Notes under the pieces: model-generated
What the model saw: only the letters and a program-made list of their open reading frames with translations
Databases searched by the model: none
Told to the model about the DNA's origin: nothing
DNA from: Arcicella sp034931005
GTDB taxonomy: Bacteria > Bacteroidota > Bacteroidia > Cytophagales > Spirosomataceae
Direction of reading: 5' to 3'
NCBI RefSeq assembly: GCF_034931005.1
Contig: NZ_JAYGIN010000007.1
Span: 124,001 to 188,000 of the forward strand
DNA: 64,000 bases
Shown here: positions 52,682 through 62,040 of the stretch, one piece after another
Position numbering within the stretch: position 1 is the stretch's first letter
How the letters are laid out: every line of letters begins with the position of its first letter
Position numbers and translations under genes: made by a program

Positions 52682-53951
52682 CGGTTGTAATAAAATTTAT
52701 ATCAAGAAACTTGCACCTAATGATAACTCAAAAAATCAAGTTTATTTTGGTGGGAGTTTTGATATTTTGAATATTTTACCAATTTCTGAGATTAAAACAG
52801 AAGAAGCAGGTGATTGGAAAAAAGAACGTTTTAAGGCTTCCATGAACTTTTCTTGGATTGGAGAAAATGGTAATTTATACCCTGCACCAAACACACAGTT
52901 GATATTATACCCTAAATATCCAGAGGTTAGATTTTCGGGATTTCTTTTAAGGTGTGAAAGACCTCCCTCTGAACTTATGACACAACGTCTTGCAGACAGA
53001 TTGTTATTCTTTTCAGTCGCAAAAGATGGAACAGTTTTAGGTTATGTAGCACACCCAGATAGTGAACTTGCAGCGGAATTTAGAAATGAAGAATCTGTTT
53101 CTGAACATGGTGTTTTTAAAGTTATAGAACTTTCATTCACTACTACAAATAGAATTAAGCTACTTGATGAATTATTACGTATCCATGAGTTAGGGTGGAT
53201 TAAATCGAAAAGACTTGATAGAGATGGAAATATTTTAGCTTGCGAAGCTCCAAATTGTGGTGGTTATACTTTAGAAGCTGAATTGGGAATAACCCCCAAT
53301 GGATATTCAGAACCTGACTTTTTAGGCTGGGAGGTTAAACAGTTTGGTGTAACTAACTTTACAAAAATCAATTCAGCAGTAATAACATTAATGACACCCG
53401 AACCAACGGATGGAATCTATAAATTAGAGGGTGCAGAAAGTTTTATTAGAAAATATGGTTATGCCGATAAAACAGGACGTGAAGACAGAATGAATTTTGG
53501 AGGTATTCATAAAACAGGAATAAGACACCAATCTACAAACTTAGAATTGCAATTAATCGGTTTTGATATAGAAAGCGGAAAGATAAGAAGTACAAATGGG
53601 CGTATCGCTTTAGTGGATATTGATGGAAATGAAACGGCATCTTGGAGTTTTGCGTCTATGCTTTTGCATTGGAATAGAAAACATAATCAAGCGTGTTATG
53701 TTCCTTCGTTGTCTGAGACGGAATACGAAAGACAGTACAAGTATGGAAATAATATTATTTTGGGTACAGGTACAGATTTTCAATTATTCCTTTCTCAAAT
53801 GGCAATTGGAAATATTTACTATGACCCTGGTATCAAGATGGAAAATATTTCCACAAAACCACTAATAAAAAAAAGAAGTCAGTTTCGTATAAAATCTCAA
53901 CATTTACCACTTTTGTATAAGTTGAATGAAATAGTTGATATTACGAAGTAA
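52644..53951 (+). CDS. MvaI/BcnI-family type II restriction endonuclease with N-terminal extension
   Basis: The C-terminal half carries the family core LEAELGITPNGYSEPDFLGW and EVKQ, with the PD-(D/E)xK residues Asp225, Glu230 and Lys232, then the MvaI-like run to the C-terminus. MvaI is about 246 residues, whereas this protein has 435. The first ~190 residues (FGGSFDILNILPI, LYPKYPEVRFSGFLLRCERPP) form an additional domain that may bind an effector site or assist recognition. The 38-bp overlap with the methylase gene ties their expression. Confidence 0.85.
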   Translation: MNLKNLKSLFINNGCNKIYIKKLAPNDNSKNQVYFGGSFDILNILPISEIKTEEAGDWKKERFKASMNFSWIGENGNLYPAPNTQLILYPKYPEVRFSGFLLRCERPPSELMTQRLADRLLFFSVAKDGTVLGYVAHPDSELAAEFRNEESVSEHGVFKVIELSFTTTNRIKLLDELLRIHELGWIKSKRLDRDGNILACEAPNCGGYTLEAELGITPNGYSEPDFLGWEVKQFGVTNFTKINSAVITLMTPEPTDGIYKLEGAESFIRKYGYADKTGREDRMNFGGIHKTGIRHQSTNLELQLIGFDIESGKIRSTNGRIALVDIDGNETASWSFASMLLHWNRKHNQACYVPSLSETEYERQYKYGNNIILGTGTDFQLFLSQMAIGNIYYDPGIKMENISTKPLIKKRSQFRIKSQHLPLLYKLNEIVDITK

Positions 53952-54063
53952 AAAATGTAAAAATTTACGTATTAGTATTTTTTGTCAATTCATAAAATGT
54001 ATTTTCAAAGAACTTAAATATTTCAGAAATTGTTATTCTCATAAATTTTAAAATCAAAATAAT

Positions 54064-54291
54064 ATGGAAACGAATTCTGTAAATATCAGTTTAAAACATC
54101 AAACAGAAAACTTATCTGATAACAATGGTGTCGAGAACCTAATTAATAATTCTCAAGAGGTCAATTTGGATGAGATAGATGAAATAGATAATGGCTCTGA
54201 AGCTATATTTGATAATTTTCGACCAGATTTAGCTTATGCACTCATGGTAGAAGAAAGAAGAAAAAAATTACTTTCTCTTAGTATAAAATAA
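54064..54291 (+). CDS. small acidic protein, unknown function
   Basis: 75 residues, strongly acidic middle (LDEIDEIDNGSEAIFDNF), basic C-terminus (EERRKKLLSLSIK). It is the last gene before attR, 112 bp after the endonuclease. No family recognised; the acidic pattern resembles DNA-mimic or anti-restriction proteins, but nothing else supports that. Confidence 0.55.
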   Translation: METNSVNISLKHQTENLSDNNGVENLINNSQEVNLDEIDEIDNGSEAIFDNFRPDLAYALMVEERRKKLLSLSIK

Positions 54292-54301
54292 ATTAGGAGA
54301 C

Positions 54302-54335
54302 TTGTTGGGGTACAAAAAAGATTGTACCCCAACAA
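54302..54335. other. 14-bp perfect palindrome near the right end of the element
   Basis: TTGTTGGGGTACAA and TTGTACCCCAACAA flank AAAAGA. There is no T run, but it ends the last gene. A related imperfect palindrome (GGGGTACAAA/TTTGTACCTC) is at 45782-45806 near the left end, and both contain the GGGTAC core of the 12-bp repeats. Confidence 0.6.
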
Positions 54336-54453
54336 CTAAAAAATAACTCAAAAAAGGCTCTTAGATATGATTTTAAGGCTACTATTGATATTACAAGTGT
54401 TTTTTAAAGATTAAAGATAAGTGAAGGAAAATAAAGTTTTCATTTACTAAAAA

Positions 54454-54477
54454 GGGGACGTAATAGGGTACAATTTC
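54454..54477 (+). repeat. 12-bp phased repeats, right end
   Basis: GGGGACGTAATA followed directly by GGGTACAATTTC, two units of the same 12-bp family as the left-end arrays, 69 bp inside attR. The rest of 54336-54545 holds no gene. Confidence 0.7.
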
Positions 54478-54545
54478 ACGGCTCTATTTTGCAAATCATT
54501 GAAAATTAGCATAATTAAGTGGTCAAATAATAGACGATTCAGCCA

Positions 54546-54560
54546 CGATAGAAGGCTCAA
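54546..54560 (+). other. attR core
   Basis: CGATAGAAGGCTCAA is an exact copy of the tRNA-Thr 3' end. The 10 bases upstream also partly resemble the tRNA T arm (GATTC against GGTTC). Confidence 0.85.
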
Positions 54561-54562
54561 TT

Positions 54563-54589
54563 ACACTTCAAACATGGCGTTTGAAGTGT
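54563..54589 (+). terminator. original tRNA-Thr terminator (now displaced)
   Basis: ACACTTCAAAC pairs with GTTTGAAGTGT around ATGGC and precedes TTTTTTG. Directly after attR, it is probably the terminator that followed tRNA-Thr before integration. Confidence 0.85.
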
Positions 54590-54651
54590 TTTTTGTTTTA
54601 AGGGCTTTACGAAATTACCAATCGACGGATAAATTATTTATCAAAATTATA

Positions 54652-55401
54652 TTATTGGATAGTGTTTGCTTCTGCAAGTAGTGCATTTTGTATTACATCA
54701 AAAGTCATTTTTTTTAGTTTTTCCAAATCATTAATGGTCATGCCTTTTGTTTCAATAGGTGGATGTAGAATTGCTCTAAATGGATAGCGATGTAAACGAA
54801 AAGGGTTCTTTTCAGGAAGAATCAGATGATTTGATAAGTTTGAAATTGGTAGTATAGGTACCTGAAAACGAATAGCCAGAATAAATGCACCATCTTGAAA
54901 GGGCTGATGAATTTTAGGTGGCTCAAAAGACCGTATTCCTCCTTCAGGAGCGAAACCAATACTTATCCCTTTTTTAAGCAATTTCGCAGCTGAAAACATT
55001 CCTTTATTTTTGCTTGCTTGATTCTTTCGGTCAATACAAATGTGCATTTTTCTAAATAAATACCCAAAAAGAGGAAGTTCTCCTATTTTAGCATCTCCGA
55101 TTATGGCAAGTCTATTCTTTACGCATAAATGAAATGTAAAATTGTCAAGTGTTGAAAAATGATTGGAACAATAAATGTATGGCTGCTTGAAATCTTCTTT
55201 AAAACGAATATCTGCTTCGTTTTTAATCCCTACCAAATAAAAAAAGGCTTTACACCAAAGTGTATTAACTCGTAGATAATATACTCGCCACTCCTCCCTT
55301 TGTACAAAAAGAAACATCAATGGAAAAAGTAATAAGAAAAGTGTAAAAACACAAAAGGCAGACCAAACCGTGTAGCAAAGTGTAAAAGTATTTTTCATCA
55401 T
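54652..55401 (-). CDS. 1-acyl-glycerol-3-phosphate acyltransferase family (PlsC-like)
   Basis: The 249-residue membrane-bound acyltransferase has an N-terminal hydrophobic segment (LFLLLFPLMFLFV), the HX4D catalytic motif in NHFSTLDNF, the EGxxR-like block FAPEGGIRSFEPP and the downstream PILPISNLS. It makes phosphatidic acid or acylates related glycerol lipids. It is the first chromosomal gene after attR. Confidence 0.88.
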   Translation of the reverse strand: MMKNTFTLCYTVWSAFCVFTLFLLLFPLMFLFVQREEWRVYYLRVNTLWCKAFFYLVGIKNEADIRFKEDFKQPYIYCSNHFSTLDNFTFHLCVKNRLAIIGDAKIGELPLFGYLFRKMHICIDRKNQASKNKGMFSAAKLLKKGISIGFAPEGGIRSFEPPKIHQPFQDGAFILAIRFQVPILPISNLSNHLILPEKNPFRLHRYPFRAILHPPIETKGMTINDLEKLKKMTFDVIQNALLAEANTIQ

Positions 55402-55626
55402 CAGTAAACAAGGGAATTTAAACTATATTTTGAAAAAAAACTGTCTTTTAATACAAGCTATAATGTTAATTATAATTTTCTTCAAAACAAAGTTTGAAAA
55501 TCCATAGACTTAATTCGACTTTAATATTTTTAATTCCTCACCGTTTAATAAAAAAATAAATTTAGCAGAAATAATCTTGTATTTTTTATCTACTTTTATT
55601 ATGAATAAGACTCAAATGGAGATTTC

Positions 55627-57297
55627 ATGGAAAAAAAAATACTTAAAACTACTTTAATACTCTTCATCTTATTTGCAAATTTCAGAGGGTATTCTCAAGT
55701 TGTTTATGAACCTGAGTATCAATCAGTTTATGCCTATTTGTCAAGAGTTGCTCAACGAGGGATTATTGAATATGACGATATTGTCAAACCAATCTCAAGA
55801 AATTATATTCTACAAAAATTAGAAGAATTAATAAATGTCAGTTCAATATTAACACCTTTAGAGCGTAATGAATTAGTGTTCTATTTAAAAGAATATAAAT
55901 TAGAAAGAATGCTCGTTGATGGTAACTGTATAACTTCCGAGAAAACTTATATACTGAAACAATCAGAGAATGATAGGCTTCGCTTTTTGGCATTTCAAAA
56001 CAAAAACTTCACTATTAATGCCCAGCCTATTGCAGGATACTCGGTTGAAAGTAATGGTCAAGATTTGACTACTCACTATTGGAATGGGGCAAAGCTTTAT
56101 GGATATGTAGGTAAGAATATTGGTTTTAGTTTTGATTTTCGAGATAATTCTGAAACAGGTAATAGTATTGATAAGATTAAAGGTTTTTCTCCTCAAACTG
56201 GAATAATTGCCGTAGGAGTAAATAAAAATAGTATCAATTATAGTGACCACCAAGCCATAATTTCTTATGCTTGGAAATGGGGGAGTTTTTCGGCAGGGAA
56301 AAACGCTTTTTCGTGGGGTTATGGAGAAGGTGGAAAAATTGTATTATCTAATAAAGCTCCTTCATTTCCATTAATTCGGATGGATATACAACCAACCAAA
56401 TGGCTCAAATTAAATTATGCACACTGTTGGCTCAATTCGGGATTAATAGACTCTACAAAAATATTTTATACAGGTATCGGAACACCTCCACAAATTTCTT
56501 TCAGACAAAAATTTTTAGTCACCCACTCTCTAATCATTGTCCCAACAAAAGGAATATCGTTAGCATTAGGAGAATCAGTTATTTATAATGACGAAGTTAA
56601 ATTTGTGTATCTTGTACCTATATTATTCTATCGAGCAATTGACCATTATTTAGGAGGAATTACTGCAACAAATTCTATCAGTAATTCTCAGTTTTTTTTA
56701 CAATTTAGCTCACGAAATCACCTCATTAAAAATACACATTTTTACTTTTCATGGTTTATTGACGAGTTTAGTTTTAAAGGAACTCTTCTGCCAGGGGATA
56801 GAGTTCGTAATCAAACCGCATATACTGCTGGTTTATCGGTGACTAATTTTCCATTTAAAAATGTATCATTTTTGACAGAATACACAAAAGTTAGACCTTT
56901 GGCTTATACCAATTATGTACCTGCCCAAACGTATCAAAGTAATGATTACAATTTAGGGCATTGGATTGGTTCTAATGCTGACCAATGGTATAACAAATTG
57001 ACCTACCGTATCAAAAGAGGGTTGGAGTTTAATGCCCAAGTGCAATTTGTTAGAAAAGGAAGAGAAGGAACAGGCTTGGAACAACAAAATGAAAATGGAA
57101 CTCCTTTTTTAGATGGTGGCATCTTAAAAAAACTAACTGAACATAGCTATAATGTTAGATATGAAATTATCCATAATTTATTTCTGACTACTGAAATGAA
57201 GTTTTCAAACTTGGAGACTGTATCGGCTTTAAATAATCAAGACATGAAAAAGAATATAAATAATTCGTTTTCATGTAAGTTGAATTATGGTTTTTAA
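55627..57297 (+). CDS. Wzi-like outer-membrane protein of capsule locus
   Basis: A signal peptide (to FRGYSQ) precedes a helical N-terminal region (residues ~30-110) and a beta-barrel-like remainder: AKLYGYVGKNIGFSFDFRD, FSWGYGEGGKIVLSNKAPSF, LIRMDIQPTKWLKLNYAHCW, as in capsule assembly Wzi family proteins of Bacteroidota. It starts the polysaccharide gene run. It probably anchors or exports polysaccharide in the outer membrane; the 556-residue length fits. Confidence 0.75.
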   Translation: MEKKILKTTLILFILFANFRGYSQVVYEPEYQSVYAYLSRVAQRGIIEYDDIVKPISRNYILQKLEELINVSSILTPLERNELVFYLKEYKLERMLVDGNCITSEKTYILKQSENDRLRFLAFQNKNFTINAQPIAGYSVESNGQDLTTHYWNGAKLYGYVGKNIGFSFDFRDNSETGNSIDKIKGFSPQTGIIAVGVNKNSINYSDHQAIISYAWKWGSFSAGKNAFSWGYGEGGKIVLSNKAPSFPLIRMDIQPTKWLKLNYAHCWLNSGLIDSTKIFYTGIGTPPQISFRQKFLVTHSLIIVPTKGISLALGESVIYNDEVKFVYLVPILFYRAIDHYLGGITATNSISNSQFFLQFSSRNHLIKNTHFYFSWFIDEFSFKGTLLPGDRVRNQTAYTAGLSVTNFPFKNVSFLTEYTKVRPLAYTNYVPAQTYQSNDYNLGHWIGSNADQWYNKLTYRIKRGLEFNAQVQFVRKGREGTGLEQQNENGTPFLDGGILKKLTEHSYNVRYEIIHNLFLTTEMKFSNLETVSALNNQDMKKNINNSFSCKLNYGF

Positions 57298-57418
57298 TTT
57301 CTTTAGTAATGGAGGAAATTGTAAAAAAATGCCGTTTAATAACTTTATTATTGTTTTTTGGAAATAATTACTAATTTTAGATAATCTAAAACAGTTCAAT
57401 CCGATTTATACATTAGCA

Positions 57419-58243
57419 ATGCGAAAAAAAAACCGAAATAATTTTTCAACACTGTTGTTCAATTTTTTGATTTCATCTATAATTGCATCTTCTTTTTTTT
57501 TAAGCTCTTGTGTAAGCACCAAACAGATAAGCTATTTTCAAGGTGATACAACAAAAAATGTTCAATTAGCTTACACAACGCCTATTATTAGTAAAATTCA
57601 AACTGGCGATATCTTAGCCATTACCGTAAGTAGTCTAAATCAAGAGTCTAATGAAATTTTAAATTTCCCCAATGTCAATTCTCTAACAATGACCAATTTC
57701 CCAGGACAAATTAGTGGTCAACGAAATCAACCCTTAGGTGTTTTGGTAGATTCTACTGGTTGTGTTGTATTAGCATTTACTGGAAAAATTAAAATTGTAG
57801 ATTTGAATCTTGAACAAGCAGCAGAAACTATTCGTATAGAAATGAATAAGTATTTAAAAGAACCTGCTGTCAATGTAAGATTCCTCAATCGAAAATTCTC
57901 TATTTTGGGAGAAGTGAATAAGCCCGCTGTTTATAATTTATTAGATGACAAAACGACTATTCTCGAAGCACTAAGTATGGCTGGTGATATAACCATTTAT
58001 GGTCAAAAACAGAAAGTGATACTTATCAGAGAGAAAAATGGTAAGCGTGAAATGGCACATATAAACTTACTATCACGTGAAGTTTTTAGTTCCCCTTATT
58101 ACTACATCCAAACAGGGGATTTAATATATGTTGAGCCATCAAATGCCAAAGCGACTTATAACGACAGAACAATTCAATTAATACCAGTTATCACAGGTAT
58201 TACTACTACATTAATATTATTATTGACTTTCTTTAAAAAATAG
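57419..58243 (+). CDS. polysaccharide export lipoprotein (Wza-like)
   Basis: The lipobox FFLSSCVS (Cys near residue 31) indicates an outer-membrane lipoprotein. The polysaccharide export (poly_export) domain begins at QTGDILAITV, and the SLBB domain follows (FSILGEVNKPAVYNL, TTILEALSMAGDITIYGQ). A C-terminal hydrophobic helix (LIPVITGITTTLILLLTFF) is the Wza-type membrane segment. It is 107 bp before the tyrosine kinase. Confidence 0.9.
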   Translation: MRKKNRNNFSTLLFNFLISSIIASSFFLSSCVSTKQISYFQGDTTKNVQLAYTTPIISKIQTGDILAITVSSLNQESNEILNFPNVNSLTMTNFPGQISGQRNQPLGVLVDSTGCVVLAFTGKIKIVDLNLEQAAETIRIEMNKYLKEPAVNVRFLNRKFSILGEVNKPAVYNLLDDKTTILEALSMAGDITIYGQKQKVILIREKNGKREMAHINLLSREVFSSPYYYIQTGDLIYVEPSNAKATYNDRTIQLIPVITGITTTLILLLTFFKK

Positions 58244-58349
58244 TTTTTAGTAACTTAAAATAGCACTATTTTATCCCTTTTGCTTTTTATTCCAAGCGTA
58301 ATCTAATTGCTTAATTTATTCTATTACCATCAGACCGCTCACTGAAACA

Positions 58350-60656
58350 ATGAATAATATTGACTTTTTCAAAGAATCAGAAGATAACTTCGATTTAAAA
58401 ATTGTTTTACTTAAGTACCTTAGGTATTGGTATTGGTTTTTCATAGCATTAGCAATTGCTTTTGTTGGGGCATTTCTATATCTGCAATATTCGACACCAA
58501 TCTTTAGAGTATCTTCAGTATTACTTATAAAAGATGAAAAGAAAGGTGGAATGGGCGGAGCCAGCGAAATGCTTAAAGAATTGGATATCGCAGGGTCAAA
58601 CAAGATTGTAGAGAATGAAATGGAAGTGCTAAAATCAAGAACTTTGTTTGAAAAAGTAGTTGATGAACTTAATCTAACAGTTTCATATTATACAGAAAGT
58701 CGCTTTAAAGATATTGAATTGTTCAACAATTCACCTTTGTCTATTCAATATACTTTTCTTGTTGATGAGGCATATAAGTATCCAATATTTATTACAACTA
58801 TTGACCAACAGCATTATGAATTGCTTGATAATGAAAAAAAGTCACTTGGTAAATTTCGCTACTCTCAAGCAGTTAATTGTTCTTATGGGAAATTTAGAGT
58901 TTATCCTAATTTGAAAAACTTGGTGGTAGTAGGTCAAACAATAAAAGTAAAATTTTCAAGTAAAGATAGCTATATTGAATCGTTTTCGAAGAACTTACAA
59001 GTAGAATTGCTCAATTTGAAAAGTACTGTTGTACAACTAAACATGGAAAGTGGTGTTCCAGAAAAGGGGAAAGCTATTTTAGGAAAACTATTAGAGGCAT
59101 ATACATATAATGCTTTAGAAGATAAAAACCTTGAATCCACCAATACCTTACGTTTTATAGAAGATAGACTTCATTTAATTAGTAAAGAATTAGTGGATGT
59201 TGAGGGAGATGTAGAAAGCTATAAAAGACAAAAAGGAATTACTGATTTAAGTGAAGAAGCTAATTTAGTTTTGGAAAAAGTTAAAGAGAATGACTCTAAA
59301 TTAAATGATGTAGATATACAATTAAAGGTATTGGAAGGCGTTGAGCGATACCTCCAAAGTAGTCAAAGGGGAGTTGCACCGTCCAATCTAATGGTCTCTG
59401 ACCCAATATTGATTGGATTATTGGAAAAATTGAATGAATTAGAATTAGAACAAGAAAAAACAGGCAGAACAACACAGGCACAGAATCCTTTTCTACAAAC
59501 TATTAATGCTCAAGTTAAGAATGTTAAACAGGCAATTCTTGAAAATGTGGCCAATCAAAAAAAAGGATTAACAATTACTAAATCAAGTTTTCAATCTTTG
59601 AATAATCGTTTTGAGACTTCTATACGCTCAATTCCTAAAAAAGAAAGAGAGTTTGTTAGTATAAAACGTCAACAAGGCATAAAAGAGAGTTTGTATCTCT
59701 TACTCTTACAAAAGAGAGAAGAAACAGCATTATCCTATGCTTCAACTGTTACTGACAGTAGGGTTGTTGATGCTCCGTATTCATCTCCTAAACCAATTAA
59801 ACCTAATCCCCCAATTATTTATTTGATAGCTTTATTAATAGGTGTATTAGTACCTGCTGCATCAATCAATATAAAAGAGTTACTAAATGATAAGGTACAA
59901 TCCCGAAAAGATATAGAAACGGCAACCAATTTGCCAATTTTTGGAGAAATAGGTTTAAAACCTAAAAATATGCCTGCAGCAGTTATTGATTTAAAGAGTA
60001 GAAGTTTTTTGGCAGAGCAATTTAGAATACTTCGTACAAATCTCCAATACATTAACGTTGATAATAATCAAGTTAAAGGAAAAGTTTTCATATTTACCTC
60101 TTCTACAAGTGGTGAAGGTAAGAGCTTTATCAGTATTAATCTAGCTGCAAGTATTGCCTCTCTTGGGAAAAAAGTGGTTTTATTAGAATTAGATTTACGA
60201 AAACCTAAAATATCAACATATTTAGAAATGCCAAGAGAAAAAGGGATCTCTAATTATTTAGTTGGACAATTAACAGTTAAAGAAATCCTCCAATCAACTA
60301 AATATGACAATCTATTTCTTTTATCAAGTGGACCAATTCCTCCTAATCCTGCAGAACTATTATCTAATGGTAAAATTGAACAACTAATAGCTAATTTAAG
60401 AGAGTCATTTGATTATGTAGTGATAGATTCTCCACCAGTAGGTTTAGTTACTGACTCGTTAATATTAGGAGAATTTGCAGATGCTTGTTTCTACTTAGTA
60501 AGGCACGAGGTTACTCCTAAACAAAATTTAGCAATTTTAAGTAATTTGAAAAAATTTGAGAAATTTAAGTCTTTAAATATTATTTTCAATGGGGTGAATT
60601 ACAAGAATAGCCAAGAATATGGTTATGGTTATGGTTATGACTATGGGTATTATTAA
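58350..60656 (+). CDS. polysaccharide co-polymerase / tyrosine autokinase (Wzc-like)
   Basis: An N-terminal Wzz-type domain with transmembrane helices (residues ~30-50 and ~485-505), with a long coiled-coil periplasmic part between. The cytoplasmic BY-kinase has Walker A SSTSGEGKSFISINL (residue ~590), A' VVLLELDLRKPK and Walker B FDYVVIDSPPVG. The C-terminus is a Tyr/Gly tail (YGYGYGYDYGYY), the autophosphorylation cluster. It controls chain length and export with the Wza-like protein. Confidence 0.95.
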   Translation: MNNIDFFKESEDNFDLKIVLLKYLRYWYWFFIALAIAFVGAFLYLQYSTPIFRVSSVLLIKDEKKGGMGGASEMLKELDIAGSNKIVENEMEVLKSRTLFEKVVDELNLTVSYYTESRFKDIELFNNSPLSIQYTFLVDEAYKYPIFITTIDQQHYELLDNEKKSLGKFRYSQAVNCSYGKFRVYPNLKNLVVVGQTIKVKFSSKDSYIESFSKNLQVELLNLKSTVVQLNMESGVPEKGKAILGKLLEAYTYNALEDKNLESTNTLRFIEDRLHLISKELVDVEGDVESYKRQKGITDLSEEANLVLEKVKENDSKLNDVDIQLKVLEGVERYLQSSQRGVAPSNLMVSDPILIGLLEKLNELELEQEKTGRTTQAQNPFLQTINAQVKNVKQAILENVANQKKGLTITKSSFQSLNNRFETSIRSIPKKEREFVSIKRQQGIKESLYLLLLQKREETALSYASTVTDSRVVDAPYSSPKPIKPNPPIIYLIALLIGVLVPAASINIKELLNDKVQSRKDIETATNLPIFGEIGLKPKNMPAAVIDLKSRSFLAEQFRILRTNLQYINVDNNQVKGKVFIFTSSTSGEGKSFISINLAASIASLGKKVVLLELDLRKPKISTYLEMPREKGISNYLVGQLTVKEILQSTKYDNLFLLSSGPIPPNPAELLSNGKIEQLIANLRESFDYVVIDSPPVGLVTDSLILGEFADACFYLVRHEVTPKQNLAILSNLKKFEKFKSLNIIFNGVNYKNSQEYGYGYGYDYGYY

Positions 60657-60706
60657 TGTATAAAATTTCTGAACTTTATTAAAAAGACAAACCTATAAAT
60701 TAGATA

Positions 60707-62002
60707 ATGATTAATAAAATACTCAAAAAAAATATTAGTCCAGAAAATCTAAATTCATTTGGTGCAATAATAGAAAAGGGATTTAAGTTCTCAAACCTTT
60801 TAGTATTTATTGTACTATCCAAATATATTGGTTTAAATAATTTTGCAAATTTTAGCTTTGTTTTCAATTTGCTTTTTTTCTTTTCATTAATTTTTGAGTC
60901 TGGATTGAAACAAGTTTTTATACGGGATTATCTATTATCTTCTAAAAATAGGGACAAAATTATATCTAATACATTAGGAACACTTGTCATTATTTCTATT
61001 TTTTTTTTCACAGTAGTAGCATTATATTATTTATTTGAACAAAATCATCTTATAAAAAACCTTCTTCTTATACTTTCACTTGGATATGTGCTCAAGCCTT
61101 TCTTAGTTTATAAGTATATTATTGAGGCAGAATTAAATTTATTAAAGTTCAATAGTAGATATTTTATAGTATTTATAGTTGGGTTATTTATTAAACTTAT
61201 CATAGTATTGGTATATAAAGCAGAGGTTGATACATTAATGTATCTAATTTGTTTTATAATTAGTTTAGAGAATATATTTGAATGTATTCTTTTGAAGATA
61301 TATTTCTCCAATTCCAATTTTTTTTTAGGTGAAATATCATTTGAAATTATCAAGAATATGTTAAGGGAGTCGTGGCCAATATTGTTTTCTGCTATAATGA
61401 TTGGGTTGTATGCACGAATTGACCAAATTATCATGCGATTTATTACATCTCCTACTGAATTAGGGATTTATGCTTTTGTTGTACGAATTGTTGAAATTGG
61501 ATATACCATTATAAGTTCTTTATTAATATCCGAATACCCGTCAGTAATTAAAGCCAAAGATAATTACGATGATTTGGAACAAACAATAGTTCATATAATA
61601 TTGAAGAACCTGAAAATTACCTTTATTATATCCATAGTATTGTTGATTATTTCAATAGGAATAACTTTTACTATATATGGAAATACAAATATTAGCTTTA
61701 AGATTATTGTTTTGACAATCTCTCTTATGGTAACAAATATTTTTGTTGTTACAGGTACAATTTTAAATTATTATCTTTTGGTGAAAGAACTCAATCGGAT
61801 TAGAGTTTATTCAACATTTATTGGAGTTGCTTTGAATGTTATGACCATTTTTATATTAGTACCTACTTATGGAGCTTATGGTGCGGTATTGGCATCATTA
61901 ATAAGTTATGCAGTTGCTGGATTAGGGTATATTTATTTTTTTAACCAAACCAAGAAATTAAAAGGAGAAATTATACGTGCATTTATTACAAAATCTTTTT
62001 AA
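60707..62002 (+). CDS. oligosaccharide flippase (Wzx-like)
   Basis: 431 residues with 12-14 predicted hydrophobic helices. Motifs such as IGLNNFANFSFVFNLLFF, DQIIMRFITSPTELGIYAF and GAYGAVLASLISYAVAGL are typical of polysaccharide biosynthesis flippases (MOP superfamily). It moves the lipid-linked repeat unit to the periplasm. 50 bp after the kinase gene. Confidence 0.9.
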   Translation: MINKILKKNISPENLNSFGAIIEKGFKFSNLLVFIVLSKYIGLNNFANFSFVFNLLFFFSLIFESGLKQVFIRDYLLSSKNRDKIISNTLGTLVIISIFFFTVVALYYLFEQNHLIKNLLLILSLGYVLKPFLVYKYIIEAELNLLKFNSRYFIVFIVGLFIKLIIVLVYKAEVDTLMYLICFIISLENIFECILLKIYFSNSNFFLGEISFEIIKNMLRESWPILFSAIMIGLYARIDQIIMRFITSPTELGIYAFVVRIVEIGYTIISSLLISEYPSVIKAKDNYDDLEQTIVHIILKNLKITFIISIVLLIISIGITFTIYGNTNISFKIIVLTISLMVTNIFVVTGTILNYYLLVKELNRIRVYSTFIGVALNVMTIFILVPTYGAYGAVLASLISYAVAGLGYIYFFNQTKKLKGEIIRAFITKSF

Positions 62003-62040
62003 ACTCTCACAAGTAATTAGGATTATTATAAGATAGATAT

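Noticed and set aside
54536..54560. Second, partial tRNA gene at attR
   Set aside because: Only the 3' acceptor/T-stem sequence is present; there is no D arm or anticodon arm upstream.
54499..54681. A 60-codon frame across attR
   Set aside because: It crosses the attachment core and a terminator, and overlaps the acyltransferase gene.
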